Made by a program: the position numbers and the translations under genes
The notes under the pieces: generated by a model
What the model was told of the DNA's origin: nothing
Seen by the model: only the letters and a program-made list of their open reading frames with translations
Databases searched by the model: none
In this document: positions 35,409 to 42,495 of the stretch, piece by piece
How positions within the stretch are numbered: the first letter of the stretch is position 1
Layout: each line of letters opens with the position of its first letter
From: Streptomyces sp. MNU76
GTDB taxonomy: Bacteria > Actinomycetota > Actinomycetes > Streptomycetales > Streptomycetaceae
NCBI RefSeq assembly: GCF_020982545.1
Contig: NZ_JAJKLK010000006.1
Coordinates: 434,001-498,000, forward strand
Length of the DNA stretch: 64,000 nucleotides
Reading direction: 5' to 3'

Positions 35409-35416
35409 GGCCACTC

Positions 35417-36427
35417 TCAGGTCGCCAGGTGATCCACGAAGATCCCGATGAGGATCCGGTTGTCGTGTCCGGGTATCGGGAGGGAGAAGTGCACCCGGTC
35501 ACGGTCCCACAGGCGCTTGCCGTGCCACTCGCAGCGGTGGGTGCCACCCGCGTGGTCGACGTTGCGCTGCTCCCAGGCCTTCGCGTTCTTCCTCGTGTTC
35601 GGGCTCTCGGGAGAGATGTCCAGCCCCAGGGCCGAGAACCGGGCCATGACCTGGCTCTGGTCACCACCGCAGTCGGCCAGCAGCCGGGTGAAGTGGTCGT
35701 TGAGCGCGCCGAGCAGCTTCACCAGCCAGGGCAGGACCTCGGCGTAGGAGCCCTTGAAGTGGTGCAGCCGCAGGGTCTCGGCGAAGAGCAGCCGAGGGAA
35801 GGCGTCCGCGGTGAGGGTGAAGAAGTGCTCGGCCGGAAGGGGTTCGGGTGCGTGGGTGTACAGGCCTCGCCAGAAGTCCGGCGCGTCCTGCGGCCGGCGC
35901 AGCACATGCGCCGTCACCTCGTCCTCACCGGTCTCCGTGGTCCGGGTGATGGTGACCCATCCGGACGGCCAGTCGGGCTCTTCGACGTACGGCGCGAGGA
36001 GACAGGACATGGCCCGGCCCTCCGCCGCTCGGGCGAGCGCGTGTGCGGTGCCCCAGGAGGGCTCGCGCCAGGGGCCGTCGGCCACCCGCACGGGCTGCGG
36101 CAGGTCCGCCTCCTCGGGATCCAGGCGCTTGCACTTGCCCAGCAACGTCTGCAGACGGGCCCGCACGTCACGGGGCAACCCGCCGTCCGCCGAGTACAGG
36201 GCGTCGATGAGCGTGACCGAGGGCCGACACTCCACGTCGTACGCCGCGTTCATGAACGCGGCCTTGCGGCCGTCGGCCAGTGGCTCCAATAACGTGGCGA
36301 GCGTGTCGAGGGCGTCGGGCAGGGCTGCGTCCGTCAACTCCCGCCAGTCGAAGGACTCCTCGCCGACGACGACCCGGTAGTCGTCGGCGTCGCGGTGGTC
36401 ATCGGCGTCACCTGCTGCGTCCGGCAC
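35417..36427 (-). CDS. Unknown protein, last gene of the DUF262-ATPase operon
   Basis: I do not recognise this 336-aa protein. It starts at a GTG with GGAGG seven bases upstream and overlaps the ATPase gene by 20 bases. The N-terminal part is acidic and helical. A central part holds EDEVTAHVLRRPQDAPDFWR and LLFAETLRLHHFKGSYAEVL. The C-terminal 60 residues look like a compact conserved domain: LGLDISPESPNTRKNAKAWE, then HRCEWHGKRLWDRDRVHFSL (residues about 297-316, with His-x-Cys-x-Trp-His-x-Lys and Asp-Arg-x-His) and RILIGIFVDHL. This could be a metal, nuclease or nucleotide-binding site, but that is speculation. There is no membrane segment or signal. Context suggests it is the effector or adaptor of a defence-like module. 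Confidence 0.75.
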   Translation of the reverse strand: MPDAAGDADDHRDADDYRVVVGEESFDWRELTDAALPDALDTLATLLEPLADGRKAAFMNAAYDVECRPSVTLIDALYSADGGLPRDVRARLQTLLGKCKRLDPEEADLPQPVRVADGPWREPSWGTAHALARAAEGRAMSCLLAPYVEEPDWPSGWVTITRTTETGEDEVTAHVLRRPQDAPDFWRGLYTHAPEPLPAEHFFTLTADAFPRLLFAETLRLHHFKGSYAEVLPWLVKLLGALNDHFTRLLADCGGDQSQVMARFSALGLDISPESPNTRKNAKAWEQRNVDHAGGTHRCEWHGKRLWDRDRVHFSLPIPGHDNRILIGIFVDHLAT

Positions 36428-37538
36428 GGGCCAGCCTCCCCAGGTCGGTCTCGATCTGGTCGAAGAAGCCGCTCGGCCAGTGGCTGAGTTCGCCCTTGTC
36501 GTTGGTGGCGATGGGCAGGATCCGGTCGTGGTCGAAGTAGTGCGTGACCATGTTCTTCGCCGGGAGGGAGCGATCCTGGGCGACTGCGAGCCGGGCTCCG
36601 TTGAGGACGTGGTCGCTGTGTGTCTCGACCAGGACCTGCACCCCGCTGCCCGCCACGCGCGCGAGGAAGCGGCCGAGCCGGGACTGTCCGGCCGGGTGCA
36701 GATGGGCCTCGGGGTTCTCGACGATCAGCAGGTCGCCCGGTTCGGTGAGGAGACCGGCGACGATGACGGGCAGTGCGTAGGAGACACCGAACCCGGTGTT
36801 GACGGGGCGGATCTCCTCGCCGCTCAGGCCCGGCTCGCCGAAGCGGATCGTTCCGGCCATGATGCCCACGGCCACGCGGGCGGTGATCCGCAGCGGGCGG
36901 ATGATCTCCGATGCCCAGGCCTCGGCCTGGAGTCTGAGCTGCGGACCGGCGGCGTCCGGGTGGTGCAGCGGGCGTCGCACCTCACCGCGGGGGCTGCGGT
37001 GGCTCACCTCCCGGGATTCGCGCAGCGCCAGCACCTGTGCGGTGAACTCGCCCCGCACCCCCACCCCGATCCGGTCGGGTTCCTCGGCGGACACCGACAG
37101 CGTGTCGCGGGGTCCGAGACGCTCGGCGCACAGATACGTGAACGCGGGGTCGATGACGTCCCGCCCGATGCCGGGAACGGACTGGACCGGCAGCCGCAAC
37201 GCCTTCAGGTGCAGCGCCTGTTCGGAGTCGGGCAGGCCGAGGACGTACACCCATGACTCACCGCCCGGACCACCCAGCCGTACGGTGATCTCGCGTGCGT
37301 CGGTCGTCCAGTTCAGCACGTCCCTGGCCTCGCCGAGGGCCAGCCCCAGCGGGCCGTTCAGCCGCACGGCGTCGCCCGCCACGCCACGGGCCTGCTCCGC
37401 GAGCCGCGCCAGCAGCAGGGACTGGATCACGGTGCTCTTGCCACCGCCGTTGACCCCGGTCAGAACGGTCAGGGGGCGCAGCTCGAACGACTCCGACTGG
37501 AAACGCTTGAAGCCCCGGATCTCCAGGGAGGTGATCAT
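36408..37538 (-). CDS. AAA-family (AAA_15/DUF3696-like) ATPase
   Basis: This 376-aa protein is an SMC/ABC-like ATPase of the OLD/RecF-type group. ITSLEIRGFKRFQSESFELR leads into Walker A GVNGGGKST (residues 28-36). The signature and Walker B region is GDLLIVENPEAHLHPAGQSR, followed by the switch histidine in VLVETHSDHVLNGARLAVAQ. The C-terminus FFDQIETDLG resembles DUF3696. No TOPRIM or HNH nuclease is fused, so nuclease or effector activity would have to come from partners. It overlaps the DUF262 gene by 4 bases and the unknown gene by 20, implying coupled translation and a complex. In known defence systems (Septu, PARIS, Gabija) similar ATPases sense phage and license a partner. Confidence 0.87.
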   Translation of the reverse strand: MITSLEIRGFKRFQSESFELRPLTVLTGVNGGGKSTVIQSLLLARLAEQARGVAGDAVRLNGPLGLALGEARDVLNWTTDAREITVRLGGPGGESWVYVLGLPDSEQALHLKALRLPVQSVPGIGRDVIDPAFTYLCAERLGPRDTLSVSAEEPDRIGVGVRGEFTAQVLALRESREVSHRSPRGEVRRPLHHPDAAGPQLRLQAEAWASEIIRPLRITARVAVGIMAGTIRFGEPGLSGEEIRPVNTGFGVSYALPVIVAGLLTEPGDLLIVENPEAHLHPAGQSRLGRFLARVAGSGVQVLVETHSDHVLNGARLAVAQDRSLPAKNMVTHYFDHDRILPIATNDKGELSHWPSGFFDQIETDLGRLARAGRSR

Positions 37539-38716
37539 TGGCCCGCCCGTGAGTCCACCATGGCGGTCGTGAACCGGTAAGCCACCCGGGTACGGTCCGC
37601 GGTGGACGAGGTGATGGCGTTGAGGTAGGCGACATCGTCGGTCATCCGCTCGCGGGCCGCCTTCACGATGTCCGCACGGCGCCTGCGTAGGTCGTCCGCC
37701 GTGTGCACGGGATGGGCCAGGGCCAGCGACCAGCTCTCGAACATGGCACGGTTGATCGGTCGCCGCCAGTCCTCACCCTTGGGCCACTTACGGAAGGCGT
37801 GCTCGCCGAAGACGAGGTATGCGTGGGACATCGCCCGTTCGAACGCGGCCTCCAGTTCCGCCACCCGCTCGTCAGGCACCTGCTTGGCGTCGTCCAGCAG
37901 TTCGGTGGCGTCCATCAGGAACGTCTCCATCACGGGCCGCTCCATGTACGCCTCGGTCGTCTTCAGCCAGAACGCGGCGAACCGAAGCGCCATCTCCCGG
38001 TCGTTCATCCGGATGTGATCCGTCAGGCCTCCCCCGGTGGCTCTGGCGAACGCCTCTGTGTGGGTCATCCGACGCAGGATGTCCCGGCTGCGCTTTCCGC
38101 TCATGCAGTGCCTGATCTCCTGCCCGTTGAGCGGAGTACCACCCGTGTTGATCCGCTTGAAGATCTCGTACGTCACTCCGCGCGGTGTCGTCGGGTCGAT
38201 CACGTTGACGATCAGCTGGGTGTTGTTGATCCGCCGCTGGAACGGCACGGGAAGATCACTGAACCGCAGGTCCTTCAGGTCGGTGAGATGCTCCAGCTTG
38301 CCCAGGGCGAAGCCCGCCTCGCCACCACGCACGAAGGCATGCAGGGTGGACAGCCGCTGCAGTCCGTCGACAACCCGGAACGACCCGTCGGCGTCCTCCG
38401 CGAAGTAGAACGCGGGCAGCGGGATCTGCAGCAGCAGGGACTCGACCAGCAGGGACTTCTGGTCGGATCGCCAGACCCTCAATCGCTGGAAGTCCGGGGC
38501 CAGTTCGATGGACTCTTCGTCGATCTGGTCGAGGATGTTGCGCAGCGAGAACTGGCTGGTGTTCACCCGGATCTGGTCGGGGTTCCACGGTCGTTGGATC
38601 CGCTCGGTCTCCTCACCGGGGTCCTCGACCTCAATGTCCGTGGCGTGTCCCTCGAATACGTCCTCCACCACGTCAGGGGTTCTCTGCGCCGCACCGTCCG
38701 TCACCATGTCGGCCAT
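37535..38716 (-). CDS. DUF262 domain protein
   Basis: The product is about 393 aa and contains the DUF262 (ParB/Srx-like) NTPase fold: ELAPDFQRLRVWRSDQKSLL, VESLLLQIPLPAFYF and RVVDGLQRLSTLHAFVRGGE, whose DGLQR is the DGQQR motif. A helical C-terminal domain follows (EAYMERPVMETFLMDATELL) without a recognisable DUF1524 HNH nuclease motif. DUF262 proteins include GmrS and SspE subunits of DNA-modification-sensing restriction systems. I use ATG 38716, one base after the upstream stop; ATG 38758 (overlapping the small gene, poorly spaced ribosome site) and ATG 38707 are alternatives. Its TGA overlaps the ATPase ATG. Confidence 0.85.
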   Translation of the reverse strand: MADMVTDGAAQRTPDVVEDVFEGHATDIEVEDPGEETERIQRPWNPDQIRVNTSQFSLRNILDQIDEESIELAPDFQRLRVWRSDQKSLLVESLLLQIPLPAFYFAEDADGSFRVVDGLQRLSTLHAFVRGGEAGFALGKLEHLTDLKDLRFSDLPVPFQRRINNTQLIVNVIDPTTPRGVTYEIFKRINTGGTPLNGQEIRHCMSGKRSRDILRRMTHTEAFARATGGGLTDHIRMNDREMALRFAAFWLKTTEAYMERPVMETFLMDATELLDDAKQVPDERVAELEAAFERAMSHAYLVFGEHAFRKWPKGEDWRRPINRAMFESWSLALAHPVHTADDLRRRRADIVKAARERMTDDVAYLNAITSSTADRTRVAYRFTTAMVDSRAGQ

Positions 38717-38717
38717 C

Positions 38718-38969
38718 CTAGGGGCGAGTGATCGAGGGAGTGGGGGCGTCGTGTTCATCTCCTCCGCCCCACTCGGCCGTAGGGCCGCGACGGCCGACGG
38801 CGATCCTGAGGACCTCCGCCAAGGACTCGACCAGGCGGCCGGCGATCCAGCGCAGTTGGTCGGCTGTGAGGCCCGCGTCGGCGTCGACCATCGGCCGGGC
38901 CAGGCCCAGGACGACAGCGGCGGTTTCGAGCCCTCGCCGGCTGTCGGGTGTGCGCGGCTCGTCGGTCAC
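38718..38969 (-). CDS. Small hypothetical protein (83 aa) between regulator and DUF262 genes
   Basis: The GTG at 38969 overlaps the stop of the ATP-binding gene (GTGA), and the TAG at 38720-38718 is one base from the DUF262 start. The protein has one helical core, RRGLETAAVVLGLARPMVDA followed by GLTADQLRWIAGRLVESLAE and VLRIAVGRR, and a polar tail. I recognise no family. Position and coupling suggest a regulatory or accessory protein linking the upstream ATPase to the downstream module. Confidence 0.6.
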   Translation of the reverse strand: MTDEPRTPDSRRGLETAAVVLGLARPMVDADAGLTADQLRWIAGRLVESLAEVLRIAVGRRGPTAEWGGGDEHDAPTPSITRP

Positions 38970-39397
38970 CGCACGGCCGTTCGCCGTGCGGGCAGGTCGA
39001 ACCACACCGCCTTGCCCTCCGGGTGCGGCGGGCCACCGTACGGGATGTCCGGGCCGTGCCCCCAGCAACCCCCGGTGAGGGCGTGGACCAGGTACGGCCC
39101 CCGGCCGCCGCCGTGCTCCCAGGCCTGCGGCGACAACTCCCTTATCACCGGCGGTTTCTCGTCCCCGTCGTACACCACGACCCGCAGCCGCCCCTCCGCC
39201 ACGTCCAGCCACAGCACGGTGCCGTCACCGCCCTTCGCGTGGACGCAGGCGTTGGTGACGAGTTCGGAGGCGCAGAGGACCGCGTCGTCGACCAGGGTGC
39301 GGTCCAGGCGCAGCGCGCGCAGGACGGTGGCGACGAAGTCGCGGGCGATGTGGGGGGAGGTGTCGAGGGGCGGACAGACGAGGGTGTACGAGGGCAT
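38966..39397 (-). CDS. SpoIIAB/RsbW-like ATP-binding protein (HATPase_c_2)
   Basis: This 143-aa protein has the GHKL ATP-binding fold of anti-sigma-factor kinases: ARDFVATVLRALRLDRTLVD, DAVLCASELVTNACVHAKGG (N box), LRVVVYDGDEKPPVI (G1 box) and GGRGPYLVHALTGGCWGHGP (G2-like). Dozens of such single-domain proteins exist in each Streptomyces and most are uncharacterised; they often sit beside XRE-DUF397 pairs, as here, where the pair diverges at 39530-40509. It is the first gene of the five-gene minus-strand cluster. Confidence 0.85.
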   Translation of the reverse strand: MPSYTLVCPPLDTSPHIARDFVATVLRALRLDRTLVDDAVLCASELVTNACVHAKGGDGTVLWLDVAEGRLRVVVYDGDEKPPVIRELSPQAWEHGGGRGPYLVHALTGGCWGHGPDIPYGGPPHPEGKAVWFDLPARRTAVR

Positions 39398-39529
39398 GGG
39401 GCATCAACTCCGGGGGAGGTGAGGGGTTTGCACGCACCTGTCCGCGTTGCTCTCCGGCGCCCCGGTGTCGATGGTCGGGGTGGCGCTTCCAACGGGGTAG
39501 GGGCATGCGAGAGTTGCAGATGGGTGACC

Positions 39530-40294
39530 ATGAACCGGAAGGCCGCCGCTCAACTGGGAGTCAGCCCGACCCAGATCAGCCACATCGAGTCCGGGCGGTT
39601 CGGCCTCAGCATTGAACGACTCCGCAGGATGGCGGAGTTCTACGACTGCGACGACACCGCCCTCGTTGACGCGCTGGTCGAGATGTCAGTACCCCGCCTC
39701 GGCAACTGGTGGGAGGAGTACAGGGGCGCGATGCCACCGCAGGCGCTCGACCTGGCCGAACTTGAGCATGACGCGTCATACGTCCGCGCATTCGAGGTGG
39801 TGCACATCCCGGGAGTCCTCCAGATCGAGGAGCACGTGCGCGCGGCCTCCGTCTTCTTCGAACCGAACCTTGCGGAGGAGGCCCGCGAAACGCGCGTCTC
39901 GTTCCGGATGCGGCGACAGCAAGTGCTGGAAGCGGGCACACCGTACGACGTCATCATCCACGAGGCCGCGCTGCGCATGCGCGTCGGCGGTTCTCAGGTC
40001 ACCCGCGCACAGCTCGAACACCTTCTTCAGGCAGCCGACAGGAAAACGCTCACCCTCCGCGTAGTCCCGTTCGCCGCCGAGGGCTTCGCAGGAGCCGGGT
40101 ACGCCATGCAGTACGTCGGCGGGCCGGTCCCCCAACTCGACACCGTGCAGATCGACACCACACACGGCGCCGAATTCATCAACGCCACAGCGCGGCTGAA
40201 CCGGTACCGGGCCCTCTTCGAAAGTATCGACAACGCGGCACTCGCGCAGAATGCTTCCCTTGACCTCATCCGCCGTATCGCCCAGGAACTGTGA
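39530..40294 (+). CDS. XRE-family regulator with DUF5753 domain, short N-terminus
   Basis: The 254-aa product starts inside a helix-turn-helix: MNRKAAAQLGVSPTQISHIE, then SGRFGLSIERLRRMAEFYDC. DUF5753 follows, with WWEEYRGAMPPQALDLAELE, IPGVLQIEEHVRAA, RMRRQQVLEAGTPYDVIIHE, LEHLLQAADRKTLTLRVVPF and RALFESIDNAALAQNASLDL. Family members usually have 20-25 more residues before this point (helix 1 of the HTH). A preceding MRELQMG in another frame suggests the native start may be at about 39504 with a base missing, or that the N-terminus is truncated. Its TGA overlaps the DUF397 GTG. Confidence 0.78.
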   Translation: MNRKAAAQLGVSPTQISHIESGRFGLSIERLRRMAEFYDCDDTALVDALVEMSVPRLGNWWEEYRGAMPPQALDLAELEHDASYVRAFEVVHIPGVLQIEEHVRAASVFFEPNLAEEARETRVSFRMRRQQVLEAGTPYDVIIHEAALRMRVGGSQVTRAQLEHLLQAADRKTLTLRVVPFAAEGFAGAGYAMQYVGGPVPQLDTVQIDTTHGAEFINATARLNRYRALFESIDNAALAQNASLDLIRRIAQEL

Positions 40295-40509
40295 AGGATC
40301 TCCCTGTGCCCGAAGGACTCCACTGGCAGAAGTCGTCGTTCTCCGGGGGAGGCGGAGACACCTCCTGCGTAGAGATATCCACCACCCCCGCCACCCTCCA
40401 CCTCCGCGAGAGCGACAGCCCCGCCATCATCCTGTCGCCCACCCCCACCGCCCTGCACGCCCTCCTCACCACCCTGCGGGACGGCCGCCGAACCTCGCTG
40501 GAGGGATGA
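40291..40509 (+). CDS. DUF397 domain protein
   Basis: This 72-aa protein has the DUF397 block GLHWQKSSFSGGGGDTSCVE followed by ISTTPATLHLRESDSP and a hydrophobic C-terminal helix. Its GTG overlaps the regulator's TGA (GTGA), so the two are coupled, as in other Streptomyces XRE-DUF397 pairs. It probably binds or is controlled by its regulator. It converges on the nitrilase-family gene, 9 bases between stops. Confidence 0.87.
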   Translation: MKDLPVPEGLHWQKSSFSGGGGDTSCVEISTTPATLHLRESDSPAIILSPTPTALHALLTTLRDGRRTSLEG

Positions 40510-40518
40510 GCGGCCGGT

Positions 40519-41313
40519 TCAGCGGCGCGGTGGCTCCAGCCCCAGGAGTCTGTCCTTCAGCGCGGGGAACTGCTCACGCGTCGTCGCGACCCTCGTCGGG
40601 TCGAGGTCGACCGTGAGGACCTCCTCGTCGGGGCCCGCCTCCGCCAGGACCTCGCCCCAGGGGTCGACCACGATTGAGTGACCTGCCTGGGGAACTCCCG
40701 CGTGTGTACCGGCCGTTCCGCAGGCGAGGACGTAGACCTGGTTCTCCACCGCCCGGGCCTGCGCCAGCAGCGTCCAGTGGGAGCGACGGCGCTCCGGCCA
40801 GCCCGCCGACAGCACGAACATCTCGGCGCCCGCGTCGACGAGCCCCCGGAACAGCTCGGGGAACCGCAGGTCGTAGCAGGTGGCGATGCCGATGGTCGTG
40901 TCCGGGACGCGGAGTGTCACCAGCTTCGCGCCGGCACCCATCAGCACGGCCTCGCCCTTGTCGAAGCCGAAGCGGTGGATCTTGCGGTAGGAGGCGGCGA
41001 GGTCGCCGGACGGTGAGAAGACGAGGGAGGTGTTGTAGAGGGTGCCGTCAGGGGCCCGCTCCGGGATCGAGCCGGCGTGCAGCCAGACGCCCGTGTCGCT
41101 CGCCGCCTCGGCCATCGCCTCGTACGTCGGCCCTTCCAGCGGTTCGGCCGCCGAGGCGAAGGATTCGAACGCGAATGCCCCGGTGGTCCAGAGCTCCGGG
41201 AGGACGACGAGATCGGCGCCTGCCTGGTCCCGTACCAGCGAGGCCACCCGCCGCCTGCGTGATTCGACCGATTCGTCCTCGTCTACGCCGATCTGGATGA
41301 GCGAGGCGCGCAC
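40519..41313 (-). CDS. Carbon-nitrogen hydrolase (nitrilase superfamily)
   Basis: The 264-aa product begins VRASLIQIGVDEDES at GTG 41313; the longer in-frame extension lacks family similarity. The Glu-Lys-Cys triad is visible: Glu in ADLVVLPELWTTGAF, Lys in SYRKIHRFGFDKGE, Cys in TIGIATCYDLRFPELFRG. Such enzymes hydrolyse amides or nitriles; the short form resembles omega-amidase or deaminated-glutathione amidase types, and the precise substrate is not determinable. It is cytosolic and monocistronic. Confidence 0.88.
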   Translation of the reverse strand: MRASLIQIGVDEDESVESRRRRVASLVRDQAGADLVVLPELWTTGAFAFESFASAAEPLEGPTYEAMAEAASDTGVWLHAGSIPERAPDGTLYNTSLVFSPSGDLAASYRKIHRFGFDKGEAVLMGAGAKLVTLRVPDTTIGIATCYDLRFPELFRGLVDAGAEMFVLSAGWPERRRSHWTLLAQARAVENQVYVLACGTAGTHAGVPQAGHSIVVDPWGEVLAEAGPDEEVLTVDLDPTRVATTREQFPALKDRLLGLEPPRR

Positions 41314-41546
41314 AGTACCACCGTCCTGGCATTCGAGCCGTCCACACCGGCCTACGATCGTCACACGAAAGCACTGCCGGGGTGCCTCAGAGCAGCGTAA
41401 CTTAACGTTTCACAGCACCCACTGACAGCCGCCGACGACCTACTCCACGCCGTCAACGCCGACGCCCCCACTGAAGACCACCACCCACGTAGCCGACACG
41501 TACCGACCGTACTGACACGTACCGACCGCCCGAGGGGTCCCGTTCC

Positions 41547-42371
41547 GTGAGTCTGCATCCCACTCTTCAGCCCTACGCCGACGCCTGGACCCACTCCGTG
41601 GACGCGATATCCGAGCTGGTGTCGCCGCTCGTGGAGGGCGAGTGGAACCGCCGGACGCCGTGCCCGGGGTGGTCGGTGCGCGATGTGGTCTCCCATGTCA
41701 TCGGCCTGGACTGCGAGATGCTCGGCGACCCCCGGCCGATCCACACCCTGCCGCGCGACCTGTACCACGTACGGACCGAGCACCAGCGGTACATGGAGAT
41801 GCAGGTCGACGCCCGCCGTCACCACACCGCGCCGGAGATGACCTCCGAGCTGGAGTACACGATCATCCGGCGCAACCGCCAGCTGCGGAACGAGTCCCGG
41901 GACCCGGGTCACAAGGTGCGGGGCCCGCTCGGCACCGAGCTGACCCTCGAACAGGCCATGCGCAACCGCGCCTTCGACGTCTGGGTCCACGAGCAGGACC
42001 TGCGCGCCGCGCTGGGGCAGCCGGGGAACCTGGACTCGCCGGGCGCGCACGTCGTCCGTGACGAACTGCTGTCCGTGCTGCCGAAGGTGGTCGCGGAGGA
42101 CGCGCAGGCGCCGCGCAGTTCGGCCGTCGTCTTCGACGTGCACGGCCCGGTGGAGTTCATCCGTACCGTCCGCGTGGACATCCAGGGCCGCGGCACGCTG
42201 GAGACGGCTCCCGCTCTCGGCCCCGCCGCCACCCTCACGCTCGACTGGGAGACCTACGTCCGTCTCGCCTGCGGCCGCGTCACCGCCGATCTCGTCGCCG
42301 ACCGCATCAAGGCCGAGGGCGACCCCCACCTGATCGCGGCGATCCTGCACGCGTTCGCGGTGACCGTGTAG
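41547..42371 (+). CDS. Mycothiol-dependent maleylpyruvate isomerase-like enzyme
   Basis: This 274-aa protein has the DinB-like four-helix N-terminal domain typical of mycothiol-dependent enzymes. Signatures are GEWNRRTPCPGWSVRDVVSH (metal His in VVSHVIGLD), then the DUF1706-like middle and LEQAMRNRAFDVWVHEQDLR (metal His near the end of the bundle). The C-terminal sterol-carrier-like domain includes AATLTLDWETYVRLACGRVT. Mycothiol is the actinobacterial glutathione substitute. A GTG at 41547 is used. Three 18-bp tandem repeats begin right after the stop. Confidence 0.82.
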   Translation: MSLHPTLQPYADAWTHSVDAISELVSPLVEGEWNRRTPCPGWSVRDVVSHVIGLDCEMLGDPRPIHTLPRDLYHVRTEHQRYMEMQVDARRHHTAPEMTSELEYTIIRRNRQLRNESRDPGHKVRGPLGTELTLEQAMRNRAFDVWVHEQDLRAALGQPGNLDSPGAHVVRDELLSVLPKVVAEDAQAPRSSAVVFDVHGPVEFIRTVRVDIQGRGTLETAPALGPAATLTLDWETYVRLACGRVTADLVADRIKAEGDPHLIAAILHAFAVTV

Positions 42372-42426
42372 CGGCCGGGTGACCTGTAACGGCTGGGTGA
42401 CCTGTAACGGCTGGGTGACCTGGTAG
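42372..42426. repeat. Three tandem 18-bp repeats directly after a stop codon
   Basis: CGGCTGGGTGACCTGTAA-type units occur at 42372-42389, 42390-42407 and 42408-42425; the first has one substitution and the last diverges at its end. The first base of the array follows the TAG of the upstream gene. Confidence 0.85.
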
Positions 42427-42495
42427 CGGCCGACTCTGCGGGACCGTCGGCTCTCGGGGCGCCGAAGCGCCGCCCCTCACACCGGCGCCCCGGCC

